Positions 51,607 through 59,944 of a stretch of DNA of 64,000 nucleotides are shown one piece after another. Below the pieces are notes generated by a model. The model had not been told where the DNA came from. It worked only from the letters and a program-made list of their open reading frames with translations, and did not search any database. The position numbers were made by a program, and so were the translations under genes. How positions within the stretch are numbered: position 1 is the first letter of the stretch; every line of letters starts with the position of its first letter. Origin of the DNA: Microbacterium yannicii (lineage in GTDB: Bacteria > Actinomycetota > Actinomycetes > Actinomycetales > Microbacteriaceae); contig NZ_JAMXMB010000039.1 in NCBI RefSeq assembly GCF_024055635.1, forward strand, positions 43,573 to 107,572. The letters run 5' to 3'.

Positions 51607-53400
51607 TCAGCCAGTGACGGCGGCACGGATCCGCTCGACCGGGAATTTGGGCGACCTGTCGTCGAACAGCAGGCCGTTCGTCTCCTGACCGGTGTCGGTG
51701 AGCTGGGTGTAACAGAACCCTGCCAGTGGCGAGGACTCCCGCACCGCGCGGAGGATCGCGGTCACCTGCCTCTCGAAGGCGGCGGGGTCGCTCGCCGACG
51801 AGTATCCCCAGTCGTCGGCACCGCCCGTCTCGAGGCTCACACCGCCGAACTCCGACAGGATCACCGGCGCAGCGCCGTCGTGTGGCCCGACCGTCATGCG
51901 CCGCCCGGCGGGGCCGAAGCCGTCGAGCATCTCGCGCAGCCGTGCCGGGTCTCCGTAGCGCTCCGTGAGGGAGTGGGCGTCGGGCTCGTAGTCGTGGATC
52001 GTGATGATGTCGGAGTCAGTGTGCTCCCAGCCGTCGTTGGAGATCACCGGCCGCGTGCCGTCGAGCGCGCGCGTCAGATCGCCGATCGACCGGCTGAAAG
52101 CCGCCTGCCGCGCGTCATGCGAGATGTGCTGAACGCCCCAGCTCTCGTTGAGTGGCACCCACACCACGACCGAGGGGTGTGACTGATCGCGTCGCACGAG
52201 CGCGGTCCATTCGTCCACGAGGCTGACAATGGCGCGCTCGTCGAAGGCGTAGGCGTTGGCGGTCTCGGCCCAGACCATGAGTCCCAGCCGGTCGGCCCAG
52301 AACAGGAATCGCGGGTCTTCGGCCTTCTGATGCACGCGTGCCGTGTTGAAGCCCAGTTCGAGGATGAGCTCGACCTCGCGTCGGAGCGTGTCGGCGGTGG
52401 CAGCGAGATGGGTGTCGGGCCAGTAATTCTGGGCGAGCACCGCGCGAACCGGGATCGGCCGATCGTTCAGCAGCAGGCTCGCGGCCGAGACCGACACCGA
52501 TCGCAGGCCCACATAGCTGGCCACGGTGTCGATAGCAGTCCCCGATTCGCTCTCCAGAGTCACCGCCGCTGACAGCAGCGTCGGGCGCGCCGGACTCCAC
52601 AGGAGCTCCTCGTACTGCTGACCATTGAGCTGGCGGGGGATGACGAGCCGGACAGGACAGTGCCGCCGTCCGCCGGTCCGCACGCGCACGTCGGCGAGCC
52701 GCTCGCCGTCATGGGAGATCGAGACCCGTACCCACGCGTCGCGTGGGATGGCGCCCGACAAGGCGACATCCACGTCCACGGTCGCAGTCGGCAGATCCGT
52801 GCGCCAAGTGAGGGTCTCGACAGCTGCCTCCGGCACGCATTCCAGCCAGACGGGCTGCCAGATGCCTGTTGTCCGGTGGTACCAGATCGAGTGCGGGCGT
52901 TCCCGCCAGTCCTGCTTGCCCCGAAGCACCGACACGTCTTCGGGCAGGTCGATCGCGCGCACGATCAGCGCATTGTCGCCCTGTGGATCCACCGCGCGGG
53001 TGATGTCGGCGTGGAACGGCGACTGACCGCCGGAGTGGGTCGCCACGAGACGGCCGTTCACCCACACCTCCGCCGCGTGGTCCACCGCGCCCAAGTGCAG
53101 CAGCACGCGCGGACTTTCGGCGCCGAACCCCGCATCGGCGAGTTCGGCGCGGCCGAAGGAACGCCGGTACCAGACGCACGGAGTGAATCCGGTCTCGCCG
53201 ATGCCGGATGCCGGTGACTCGGGCGGGAAAGGGACGACGATGCGCCGGTCGAAGACGATGTCGTCCACCTGCCCGGCCATCCCGTCGTCGCGCGCGAAGT
53301 CCCACTCGCCCGACAGGTCATGCCACTGGGGGCGCACGAGCTGGGGTCTCGGATACGTTCCGTCCTGCGCCGTGGCGTCCACTGCTCCGTGGCTGCTCAT
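51607..53400 (-). CDS. glycoside hydrolase family 2 enzyme
   Basis: Cytosolic glycosidase of 597 aa. N-terminal jelly-roll domain (residues about 20-185, with VWYRRSFGR and VDHAAEVWVNGRLVATHSGG), an Ig-like middle domain, and a TIM barrel from about 310. The acid/base is Glu419 in VPLNESWGV and the nucleophile Glu517 in ILSEFGGVS. GH2 covers beta-galactosidases, beta-glucuronidases and beta-mannosidases; specificity is not evident. No signal peptide. Overlaps the LacI gene by ATGA and belongs to the sugar locus. Confidence 0.88.
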   Translation of the reverse strand: MSSHGAVDATAQDGTYPRPQLVRPQWHDLSGEWDFARDDGMAGQVDDIVFDRRIVVPFPPESPASGIGETGFTPCVWYRRSFGRAELADAGFGAESPRVLLHLGAVDHAAEVWVNGRLVATHSGGQSPFHADITRAVDPQGDNALIVRAIDLPEDVSVLRGKQDWRERPHSIWYHRTTGIWQPVWLECVPEAAVETLTWRTDLPTATVDVDVALSGAIPRDAWVRVSISHDGERLADVRVRTGGRRHCPVRLVIPRQLNGQQYEELLWSPARPTLLSAAVTLESESGTAIDTVASYVGLRSVSVSAASLLLNDRPIPVRAVLAQNYWPDTHLAATADTLRREVELILELGFNTARVHQKAEDPRFLFWADRLGLMVWAETANAYAFDERAIVSLVDEWTALVRRDQSHPSVVVWVPLNESWGVQHISHDARQAAFSRSIGDLTRALDGTRPVISNDGWEHTDSDIITIHDYEPDAHSLTERYGDPARLREMLDGFGPAGRRMTVGPHDGAAPVILSEFGGVSLETGGADDWGYSSASDPAAFERQVTAILRAVRESSPLAGFCYTQLTDTGQETNGLLFDDRSPKFPVERIRAAVTG

Positions 53401-54401
53401 TCGGTCGGTCCTTTCGTGCTCGCCCGGTGTGCGACGGTGAAACCCACCGTGTGGATGCCCGGGGTCGGCGGCCCCTCGTAGATCAGGTCGATCGCGAGCC
53501 GGGCCAGCGCCGGCGTATCCGGCGAGATCGAGCTGAGCGCGGGCGTGCTGTAGCGAGACTCCTCGATGTCGTCGAAGCCGATCACCGCGATGTCGTCGGG
53601 CACCCGTACGCCGCCCGTGATGAGGACGTGCATCGCGCCGAGGGCGAGGAGGTCGTTGAAGGCGAAGACGGCGTCGGGCTCCGCGCCGGATTCCAGGATG
53701 CGGCGGGCCGCCGCGGCCCCATCGGCACGATGGAATTCGTCGACCTCGAACACCAGGCGGTCGTCATACTCGATGCCCGCGGCCTCCAGGGCCATGCGGT
53801 AGCCCGCCAGGCGGAGTACGGCGGTCTCGTTCGGACCGGTGGTCTGGGCTCCGATCGCGGCGATCCGCCGGCAGCCGAGCGACAGCAGATGCTCCGTCGC
53901 CGTCGCGGCCGCCGCGGTGTTGTCGACGGTGACGTGTGCGAAGCCGCCGTCGCCGATGTGCTCACCCAGCAGCACCAGGGGAGTGGGGTCGATGCGTGTG
54001 TCCAGATCCTTGGCACCCAGGGCCAGGGGGCTCATGATCAGCCCGTCCATGACCGGAGCGTCGATGCCGTCGCTGATGCGGCGCTCGATGTCGGCGCGAC
54101 CGTCGGTCTGATGCACGAGGACCGTGATCGACCGCTCTTGGGCGGCGCGCACGAGTTCCGAGGCGAGTTCGGCGAAGTAGGGCTGGCTGAGCTCGGGGAG
54201 GGCGAGAGCGATCATGCGGCTTCTTCCGCTGCGCAGTTGCCGAGCGGCGACGTTCGGCCGATAGCCCAGTTCGCTGATGGCCTCCCGTACCCGAGCGGCC
54301 AACTCATCGGTGACCCACCCCGTGCCGTTCACGACGTTCGACACCGTCTTGGCGGAGACGCCGACCCGCGCCGCCACGTCTTTGAGCGTCGTCCGCGTCA
54401 T
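53397..54401 (-). CDS. LacI-family transcriptional regulator
   Basis: Protein of 334 aa. HTH at residues 4-23 (TLKDVAARVGVSAKTVSNVV), hinge helix ending YRPNVAARQLRSGRS, then a periplasmic-binding-protein-like sugar domain (VFAFNDLLALGAM, DIAVIGFDDIEES). GGAGG precedes the ATG at 54401; a GTG at 54437 is possible. Divergent from the transport genes; the palindrome 54502-54517 is its likely operator. The inducer should be the sugar imported by this locus. Confidence 0.93.
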   Translation of the reverse strand: MTRTTLKDVAARVGVSAKTVSNVVNGTGWVTDELAARVREAISELGYRPNVAARQLRSGRSRMIALALPELSQPYFAELASELVRAAQERSITVLVHQTDGRADIERRISDGIDAPVMDGLIMSPLALGAKDLDTRIDPTPLVLLGEHIGDGGFAHVTVDNTAAAATATEHLLSLGCRRIAAIGAQTTGPNETAVLRLAGYRMALEAAGIEYDDRLVFEVDEFHRADGAAAARRILESGAEPDAVFAFNDLLALGAMHVLITGGVRVPDDIAVIGFDDIEESRYSTPALSSISPDTPALARLAIDLIYEGPPTPGIHTVGFTVAHRASTKGPTE

Positions 54402-54457
54402 CGCCTCCACCCCTTCCTGCGATCCGGCGTCGCTCACACTCTCACGAGTCGCCTGTC

Positions 54458-54486
54458 TTGTTCAACGATTACCGGTCATGTATAAC
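54458..54486 (+). promoter_or_regulatory. promoter of the sugar transport operon
   Basis: TTGTTC (54458-54463), 17 bp spacer, TATAAC (54481-54486). The -35 region overlaps a degenerate operator-like half-site GTTCAACG. Confidence 0.6.
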
Positions 54487-54501
54487 AGTATTCGATCCCA
54501 T

Positions 54502-54517
54502 CGTTCAACGTTGAACG
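54502..54517. promoter_or_regulatory. LacI-type operator
   Basis: CGTTCAACGTTGAACG, a perfect 16 bp palindrome with the central CG typical of LacI sites, 16-31 bp downstream of the -10 and before the ribosome binding site GAAGGAG. Confidence 0.75.
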
Positions 54518-54538
54518 GCACTCGAAGGAGAAAGATCG

Positions 54539-55870
54539 ATGAACGCACAGCAACCACTCCGCAGCGCCCGCCGCGGTCACCTCCGCGTCGTGACGGCGAC
54601 GACGGCAATCATCGCCATCTCGACGCTGACGCTCGCCGGCTGCGCCGGCCAGGGGTCCGGCAGCGCCGACGACACCACCACCGACGGAAAGATCGTCCTG
54701 AGCTTCTGGAACGGTTTCACAGGCCCGGACGGGCCCGCGCTTCAGCAGGTCGTCGACGACTTCAACGACTCCCAGGATGAGATCGAAGTCAAGACGAACA
54801 TCATGCCCTGGGACACGCTGTACCAGAAGGTGCTCACGTCGGTCGCGGGCAACAACGGTCCCGACATCATCGCGATGTCGGCTTCCCGTATCCCGCAATT
54901 CGCCGATGAAGGCATGTTCATGCCCGTCGATGACTACTACGACGATGAGGCCAACGACGCCGCCGCGCTGACCCCGGCCGCCGTCGAGGCGTCGATGTTC
55001 GACGGAGCGAACTACGGCGTACCGGTCAACTACGCCACCATGATGATGTACTACAACAAGGACCTCTTCACCGCGGCGGGACTCGATCCCGAAGCGCCGC
55101 CCACGACGTGGGACGAGTTCGCCGCGATGGTGCCGCAGCTGTCGACAGATGACAACGGCGACGGCAAGCCCGACGTATACGCGATCGCCCTCGCCGATCA
55201 CGAGACTGTGCCGATCTTCCCCTCGCTGCTGTGGGGGACAGGCGGTGGCATCGTGTCGGAAGATGGCACGACGTCGATGCTCGGCGACCCCGCGTCGATC
55301 GAGGCACTCGAGTTCTGGGTCGACCTGGTCACCGAGCAGAAGGCAGCGCCTGTGGGGCTCTCCGGCGCCGACGCCGACAAGCTCTTCCAGACGGAGAAGG
55401 CGGCCATCGAGATCGTCGGGCCGTGGATGACGACCGGCTTCGACGAGGCGGACATCAACTACGGCTTGGCGAAGCCGTTCGGGGGGCCCGTCGATGACGC
55501 GGTGCTTGCCGACGTCGTGTCGATGGGTATCCCGTCGAACGCGAGCGACGAGGTCAAGGAGGCGGCTTACAAGTTCTTCGCGTACTGGAACTCGCCGGAC
55601 GGCCAGATCACGTGGGCCAACGGGTCCGGCTTCCCGCCCACGCGGGCGGACGTCTCCGACCAGATCACCGAGAGCCCGTATCCGGCCATCTTCGGCGCTC
55701 CCGACGTCGCCGACAGCGCGCGCGTGCTCATGCCCGGTGTGGCGGCAGGCGGGCCGATTCTGGAGACGGTGTTCACACCTGCCCTCCAGCGGGCGCTCAA
55801 TGGAGAGGGGACGGTCGAGGAGATCTTCACACAGGCGTCCGAAGAGGCTCAGGCCGAGCTCGACAAGTGA
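54539..55870 (+). CDS. sugar-binding lipoprotein of a CUT1-type ABC importer
   Basis: Solute-binding protein of 443 aa. Signal peptide with lipobox LAGC-A (cysteine near residue 39), then the family-1 pattern LSFWNGFTGPDGPALQQVVDDFN, MPWDTLYQKVLTSVAGNNGPDI and GPWMTTGFDEADINYGLAKPF. CUT1 systems import di- and oligosaccharides or glycerol phosphates. First gene of the operon followed by two permeases and a GH1 enzyme; no ATPase gene is present, so a shared MsiK-type ATPase is presumed. Confidence 0.93.
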   Translation: MNAQQPLRSARRGHLRVVTATTAIIAISTLTLAGCAGQGSGSADDTTTDGKIVLSFWNGFTGPDGPALQQVVDDFNDSQDEIEVKTNIMPWDTLYQKVLTSVAGNNGPDIIAMSASRIPQFADEGMFMPVDDYYDDEANDAAALTPAAVEASMFDGANYGVPVNYATMMMYYNKDLFTAAGLDPEAPPTTWDEFAAMVPQLSTDDNGDGKPDVYAIALADHETVPIFPSLLWGTGGGIVSEDGTTSMLGDPASIEALEFWVDLVTEQKAAPVGLSGADADKLFQTEKAAIEIVGPWMTTGFDEADINYGLAKPFGGPVDDAVLADVVSMGIPSNASDEVKEAAYKFFAYWNSPDGQITWANGSGFPPTRADVSDQITESPYPAIFGAPDVADSARVLMPGVAAGGPILETVFTPALQRALNGEGTVEEIFTQASEEAQAELDK

Positions 55871-55928
55871 CCGTATGTGAGGCGGGTGGTGCGCGTCGCG
55901 CCACCCGCCCCTCACGGGAAGGCTCTTC

Positions 55929-56870
55929 ATGACCACCACGATCGCCGTACCCCCCGCGACCGGAACGAGCTCCGCGGCCCCTCGTCGCCGCCTGCGGGCG
56001 GGCGGACGCCGCGCCCTCACCGCTTGGCTGTTCCTGGCACCGTCGCTCATCATCCTGGTCGCGTTCACGCTGTACCCGATGATCCAGGCCGTGTACCTGT
56101 CGTTCACGGACTACAACCTCATCCGTGCAGCCGAGTTCGTCGGCCTGTCGAACTACGTCGAGCTGTTCCAATCGGCGCCCTTCTGGAACGCGTTCACCAA
56201 CACGGTGGTGTACGCGCTGGTGGTCACTCCGGTGACCGTGATCCTCGCTCTTCTCTTCGCCATCATGCTGAACCAGGCGTTCCGCGGTCGGGCATTCGCA
56301 CGCACGGCCATCTTTCTGCCCTTCATCGTGTCGCTCGGCATCATCGCGATCGCGTGGGCGTTCCTCCTGGACCCCAACATCGGTCTGCTGTCCTACTGGC
56401 TCGGCTTCGTCGGCATCGTGCCGGAGCAGGGATGGCTCAGCGATCCGCGCTACGCCATGGGTGCGGTCATGCTCGTGGGCGTGTGGAAGAACGTCGGCTT
56501 CTACATGGTGATCTACCTGGCTGGACTGCAGTCCATTCCGGTGGACATGTACGAGGCCGCCCGTCTCGACGGCGCGGGGCCCTGGCAGCGGTTCCGCAGC
56601 ATCACGCTGCCACTCCTGTCGAACCAGACGCTTCTCGTGATGGTGCTGGCGCTGATCGCGACGCTGCAGGCCTTCGATCAGATCTACGTGATGACCCGGG
56701 GCGGGCCGTTCTTCCGCACGGAGACCCTCGTGATGCTCATCTACCGCGAGGGCTTCCAGGAGCTCCGCTTCGGCTACGCGTCGGCGATCTCATTCGTCCT
56801 GCTGATATTCGTGTTCATCCTGTCGATGATCCAGTTCGGCTACCTTCGCCGGAAGCAGGTGACCTACTGA
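55929..56870 (+). CDS. ABC sugar permease, MalF/UgpA type
   Basis: Membrane protein of 313 aa with six helices. The EAA loop reads EAARLDGAGPWQRFRSITLPLL, the site that contacts the ATPase. N-terminal AWLFLAPSLIILVAFTLYPM and FTDYNL are typical of the first permease of CUT1 importers. Its TGA shares a base with the next ATG, so the permeases are coupled. Confidence 0.93.
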   Translation: MTTTIAVPPATGTSSAAPRRRLRAGGRRALTAWLFLAPSLIILVAFTLYPMIQAVYLSFTDYNLIRAAEFVGLSNYVELFQSAPFWNAFTNTVVYALVVTPVTVILALLFAIMLNQAFRGRAFARTAIFLPFIVSLGIIAIAWAFLLDPNIGLLSYWLGFVGIVPEQGWLSDPRYAMGAVMLVGVWKNVGFYMVIYLAGLQSIPVDMYEAARLDGAGPWQRFRSITLPLLSNQTLLVMVLALIATLQAFDQIYVMTRGGPFFRTETLVMLIYREGFQELRFGYASAISFVLLIFVFILSMIQFGYLRRKQVTY

Positions 56871-57766
56871 TGGCTGTGACAGCTCTCCCCACCGTCGAGG
56901 ATGATCGCGCCGCGGCGGCGCGTCGCCCTGCACGCGGGCGCGCCGCGCGCCTGCAGCGCAGCACGAGCTGGCTGCTCGCGATCGTGTCCACGATCATCGG
57001 GCTGCTCATGCTGCTGCCGATCATCTGGATGGTGTTCACCGCGTTCAAACCGGAGGCAGACATCGTCAGCTACCCGCCCACGCTGTGGCCGCGGGAGCTG
57101 ACGCTGGACCACTTCATCGACGTGTGGAACCGCATCCCGTTCGCCCGGCTCTACATCAACACGATCATCTTCGCGGGCGGCGTCACGGTCATCTCGCTGC
57201 TCTTCGACTCGATGGCCGCCTACGCCCTGGCGCGGCTCCCGTTCAAAGGGCGGGGCGTCGTCTTCGTCGGCATCCTGCTCCTGCTCATGCTGCCGTTCCA
57301 GGTGACGCTCATCCCCCTCTACGACATGCTCAACGGGATGGGGCTGACGAACACGCTGCCGGGTCTCATCATCCCGAGGATGACCAACGCGTTCGGCATC
57401 TTCTTCCTGACGCAGTTCTTCCTGTCCCTTCCGAAGGATCTGGAAGAGGCTGCGCGCGTTGACGGGGCGTCGGAGTGGCGCATCTATTCGGGAATCATCA
57501 TGCCGCTCGCCAAGCCTGCGCTGCTCACACTGGGTCTGTTCCACTTCCAGTACAACTGGAACGATCTGCTCTGGCCGCTGGTCATGTCGTCGGAGGTGCA
57601 GACCTCGACGCTTCCGGCCGGGCTTGCCCTGTTCATGGGACAGCATGTCGTGGAGTACGGACTCCTGATGGCCGGCTCTCTGCTCGCGCTGCTGCCCGTG
57701 ATCGTGTTCTTCCTCCTCATCCAGAAGAGCTTCGTCGCGGGCATCGCCACGACGGGACTGAAATGA
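56870..57766 (+). CDS. ABC sugar permease, MalG/UgpE type
   Basis: Membrane protein of 298 aa with six helices; EAA loop EAARVDGASEWRIYSGIIMPL, and the end segment FVAGIATTGLK, typical of the second permease. The basic Arg/Ala-rich N-terminal 35 residues are cytoplasmic. Pairs with the upstream permease and the binding lipoprotein. Confidence 0.93.
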   Translation: MAVTALPTVEDDRAAAARRPARGRAARLQRSTSWLLAIVSTIIGLLMLLPIIWMVFTAFKPEADIVSYPPTLWPRELTLDHFIDVWNRIPFARLYINTIIFAGGVTVISLLFDSMAAYALARLPFKGRGVVFVGILLLLMLPFQVTLIPLYDMLNGMGLTNTLPGLIIPRMTNAFGIFFLTQFFLSLPKDLEEAARVDGASEWRIYSGIIMPLAKPALLTLGLFHFQYNWNDLLWPLVMSSEVQTSTLPAGLALFMGQHVVEYGLLMAGSLLALLPVIVFFLLIQKSFVAGIATTGLK

Positions 57767-57812
57767 GCTGTCCCGTGATCACGCGGGCACGACCCCTGAG
57801 AAAGGATGCCGA

Positions 57813-59027
57813 ATGACCGGCGCCCCCTGGTATCGCGACGGCCGACTCCGCTACGGCGTAGGGATCGAGGACACCTTCATCCCGCAGGAGCGGATCGGGC
57901 ATCGCAAGCTCGACGAGTACGAGCTGACTCAGCACTATGCGCGCTGGGAGGAAGATCTCGAGCTCGTCGCGCAGAGCGGCGCAGAGTTCCTCCGCTGGGG
58001 GATCCCCTGGTACCTCGTGGAGCCTGAGCCGGGCGTGTTCGACTGGTCGTGGATCGACCGGGTGGCCGCGAAGATGGAGCAACTGGGTCTGCGCTGCATC
58101 GTCGACCTGATGCACTACGGAACGCCGCTGTGGCTCGAGAATTCGTTCCTCAACGCTGACTACCCGAAGCGGGTCGCGGCGTACGCGCGGGCCGTCGCCG
58201 AGCGCTATCGCGACGTCTGGTCCGACTTCACGCCGCTCAACGAACCCGTGGTGAACGCGGAGTGGTGTGGTGAGAACGGCGCGTGGCCGCCCTATCTCGT
58301 CGGCCATGACGGCTTCGTCAAGGTGACGATGCAGTTGGCGCGGGGGATGGTGTGCACGCAGCAGGAGATCGCACGCGTGCACCCCGATGCCGTCTTCGTG
58401 CACGTCGACGCCGGCTTCCGTTACGAGGGCGAGACGTCGCCGGTGTCGCGCGAGTTCCTGGAGGAGCGCAGGTTCGTCGCGCTCGATCTGATCACCGGCC
58501 GCGTGGAGTCCGACTCGGTGCTCGGCGTCTGGCTGGCATCCCACGGCGTCTCGGCCGCCGAACTCCAGTGGTTCCGCGACAACGCTGTGACGCCCGACGT
58601 CATCGGCATCAACTACTACCCGCGCTTCACGACGGCTCGCATCGAGGACGGCGTGATGACCCCTCAGCGAGCGGATGCCGCAGGCCTGCGGGATCTCGTG
58701 CAGCTCTACTCCGCCCGGTACGGCGGGCCGCTCGCGATCACCGAGTCGTCGCTCGTCGGCACCCCCGGAGAGAAGGAGGAGTGGCTGCGCGACTCGGCGG
58801 AGGAGCTGGCCGCCCTGCGCTCCGAAGGCCACGACATCGTGGGTTTCACGTGGTTCCCGTTCTTCACGCTCGTGGACTGGCTGTACCGCTACGACCAGAA
58901 GCAGCCCGACGAATGGTTCCGGGAGTTCGGTCTGATCGACCTCGTCCGCGGCGCCGACCAGGGGCTGGAGCGGGTGCCGAACAGCTCGCTCCAGGTCTTC
59001 CAGGAGCTGGCGGCGCGGAGTCGCTGA
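57813..59027 (+). CDS. glycoside hydrolase family 1-like beta-glycosidase
   Basis: Cytosolic TIM-barrel enzyme of 404 aa, shorter than standard GH1 proteins (440-470). The acid/base is Glu144 in TPLNEPVV, the nucleophile Glu311 in AITESS, and GFTWFPFFTLVDW replaces the usual GYFVWSLMDNFEW-like end block. It should cleave the imported sugar; the altered aglycone end and short length suggest an unusual substrate. AAAGGATG precedes the ATG. Last gene of the operon. Confidence 0.85.
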   Translation: MTGAPWYRDGRLRYGVGIEDTFIPQERIGHRKLDEYELTQHYARWEEDLELVAQSGAEFLRWGIPWYLVEPEPGVFDWSWIDRVAAKMEQLGLRCIVDLMHYGTPLWLENSFLNADYPKRVAAYARAVAERYRDVWSDFTPLNEPVVNAEWCGENGAWPPYLVGHDGFVKVTMQLARGMVCTQQEIARVHPDAVFVHVDAGFRYEGETSPVSREFLEERRFVALDLITGRVESDSVLGVWLASHGVSAAELQWFRDNAVTPDVIGINYYPRFTTARIEDGVMTPQRADAAGLRDLVQLYSARYGGPLAITESSLVGTPGEKEEWLRDSAEELAALRSEGHDIVGFTWFPFFTLVDWLYRYDQKQPDEWFREFGLIDLVRGADQGLERVPNSSLQVFQELAARSR

Positions 59028-59339
59028 TCAGGCGGCCGTGTCGGGCTTGTCGGCGTCGGGCGCCGGGGGAGGGGCGACGGCGTCGGCCGCGGCATCCTCC
59101 GCCTGCTCGTCCGTAGCCACGGACCGCGACCGCTCGCGGCGCTCGGCGAGGCCTGAGGTCGCGTCGGCCAGCGGCTTGCGCAGGAAGAGCACCGACAGGC
59201 TGAGGCCGATGAGTGCGGCGAAGATGGCCGCGAGCCAGTAGTACTCCTGCATGATCGGGAACAGCATGAGGATGCCGAACGGCACGAGGAATGCCAGCAG
59301 CCGCAGCACCGAGTAGACGATGGCCGAGCGCGCTTTCAC
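59028..59339 (-). CDS. DUF4229 membrane protein
   Basis: Protein of 103 aa with two hydrophobic helices (VYSVLRLLAFLVPFGILMLF and YWLAAIFAALIGLSLSVLFL) and a charged, alanine/proline/aspartate-rich tail. This is DUF4229, an actinobacterial family of unknown function often near men genes. GTG start with TAGGAT 6 nt upstream on the minus strand. The stop abuts the GH1 stop directly. Confidence 0.85.
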   Translation of the reverse strand: MKARSAIVYSVLRLLAFLVPFGILMLFPIMQEYYWLAAIFAALIGLSLSVLFLRKPLADATSGLAERRERSRSVATDEQAEDAAADAVAPPPAPDADKPDTAA

Positions 59340-59345
59340 CCGTCC

Positions 59346-59351
59346 ATCCTA
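59346..59351 (-). promoter_or_regulatory. -10 box of the leaderless DUF4229 transcript
   Basis: TAGGAT on the minus strand, 6 nt before the GTG at 59339. Confidence 0.45.
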
Positions 59352-59430
59352 CGTTCGCGGCGCACGCGGGTTTTCGGCGACGGTTGCGTCACGGAGCAAT
59401 GCCGGCCGCCCACACCGGGCCCCGCCCGCC

Positions 59431-59436
59431 TAGGAT
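59431..59436 (+). promoter_or_regulatory. -10 box of the PLDc_N/menD transcript
   Basis: TAGGAT, 6 nt before the ATG at 59443. Confidence 0.45.
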
Positions 59437-59442
59437 GGGAAG

Positions 59443-59943
59443 ATGCCTCGGGTGCTGTTGATTCTGGCCCTGGTGGCGACCGCGTTCTGGGTCTTCACCA
59501 TCGTCGATTGCGCGGTCCAGCCCCCGAACCGGCACCGCGGGGTGAGCAAGCCGGTGTGGATCCTCATCGTGATCCTCCTGCCCGTGCTCGGCGGCATCCT
59601 CTGGCTCATCGTCGGACGCATGCGCGCCTCGACCGTCGCCGCCCGTCGTGCGCCGGACGACGATCCCGAATTCCTCGGCCGCATCGGCAGCATCAGCGAC
59701 CAGGACGAGCGCATCCGCCGCCTGGAGGAGGAGCTCGCACAGCTCGACTCCGAGAGCGACGATCCCCGGTGGAACCCGCCGGGCACACCGGCGGCATCCG
59801 ACGACACAGCCGCGCCGGGCGGAATCGCTCCTGCCGCCGCCGGAGGGACGACCGCGCCTGGCACCCCGCCGCAGTCGAAGCCGCCGACCCGGCCCGCCGA
59901 GGGCGACGACGACGCCCGCGGTCAGCGCGGGGCCATCGGCTGA
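59443..59943 (+). CDS. PLDc_N domain membrane protein
   Basis: Protein of 166 aa. Two N-terminal helices (VLLILALVATAFWVFTIVDC and VWILIVILLPVLGGILWLIVG) form the phospholipase D N-terminal-type domain found alone in many actinobacterial proteins. A short coiled coil (EERIRRLEEELAQL-like, about residues 85-100) and a disordered Pro/Ala tail follow. Its stop is 1 nt before the menD GTG, so it is coupled to menD; function unknown. Confidence 0.85.
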   Translation: MPRVLLILALVATAFWVFTIVDCAVQPPNRHRGVSKPVWILIVILLPVLGGILWLIVGRMRASTVAARRAPDDDPEFLGRIGSISDQDERIRRLEEELAQLDSESDDPRWNPPGTPAASDDTAAPGGIAPAAAGGTTAPGTPPQSKPPTRPAEGDDDARGQRGAIG

Positions 59944-59944
59944 C

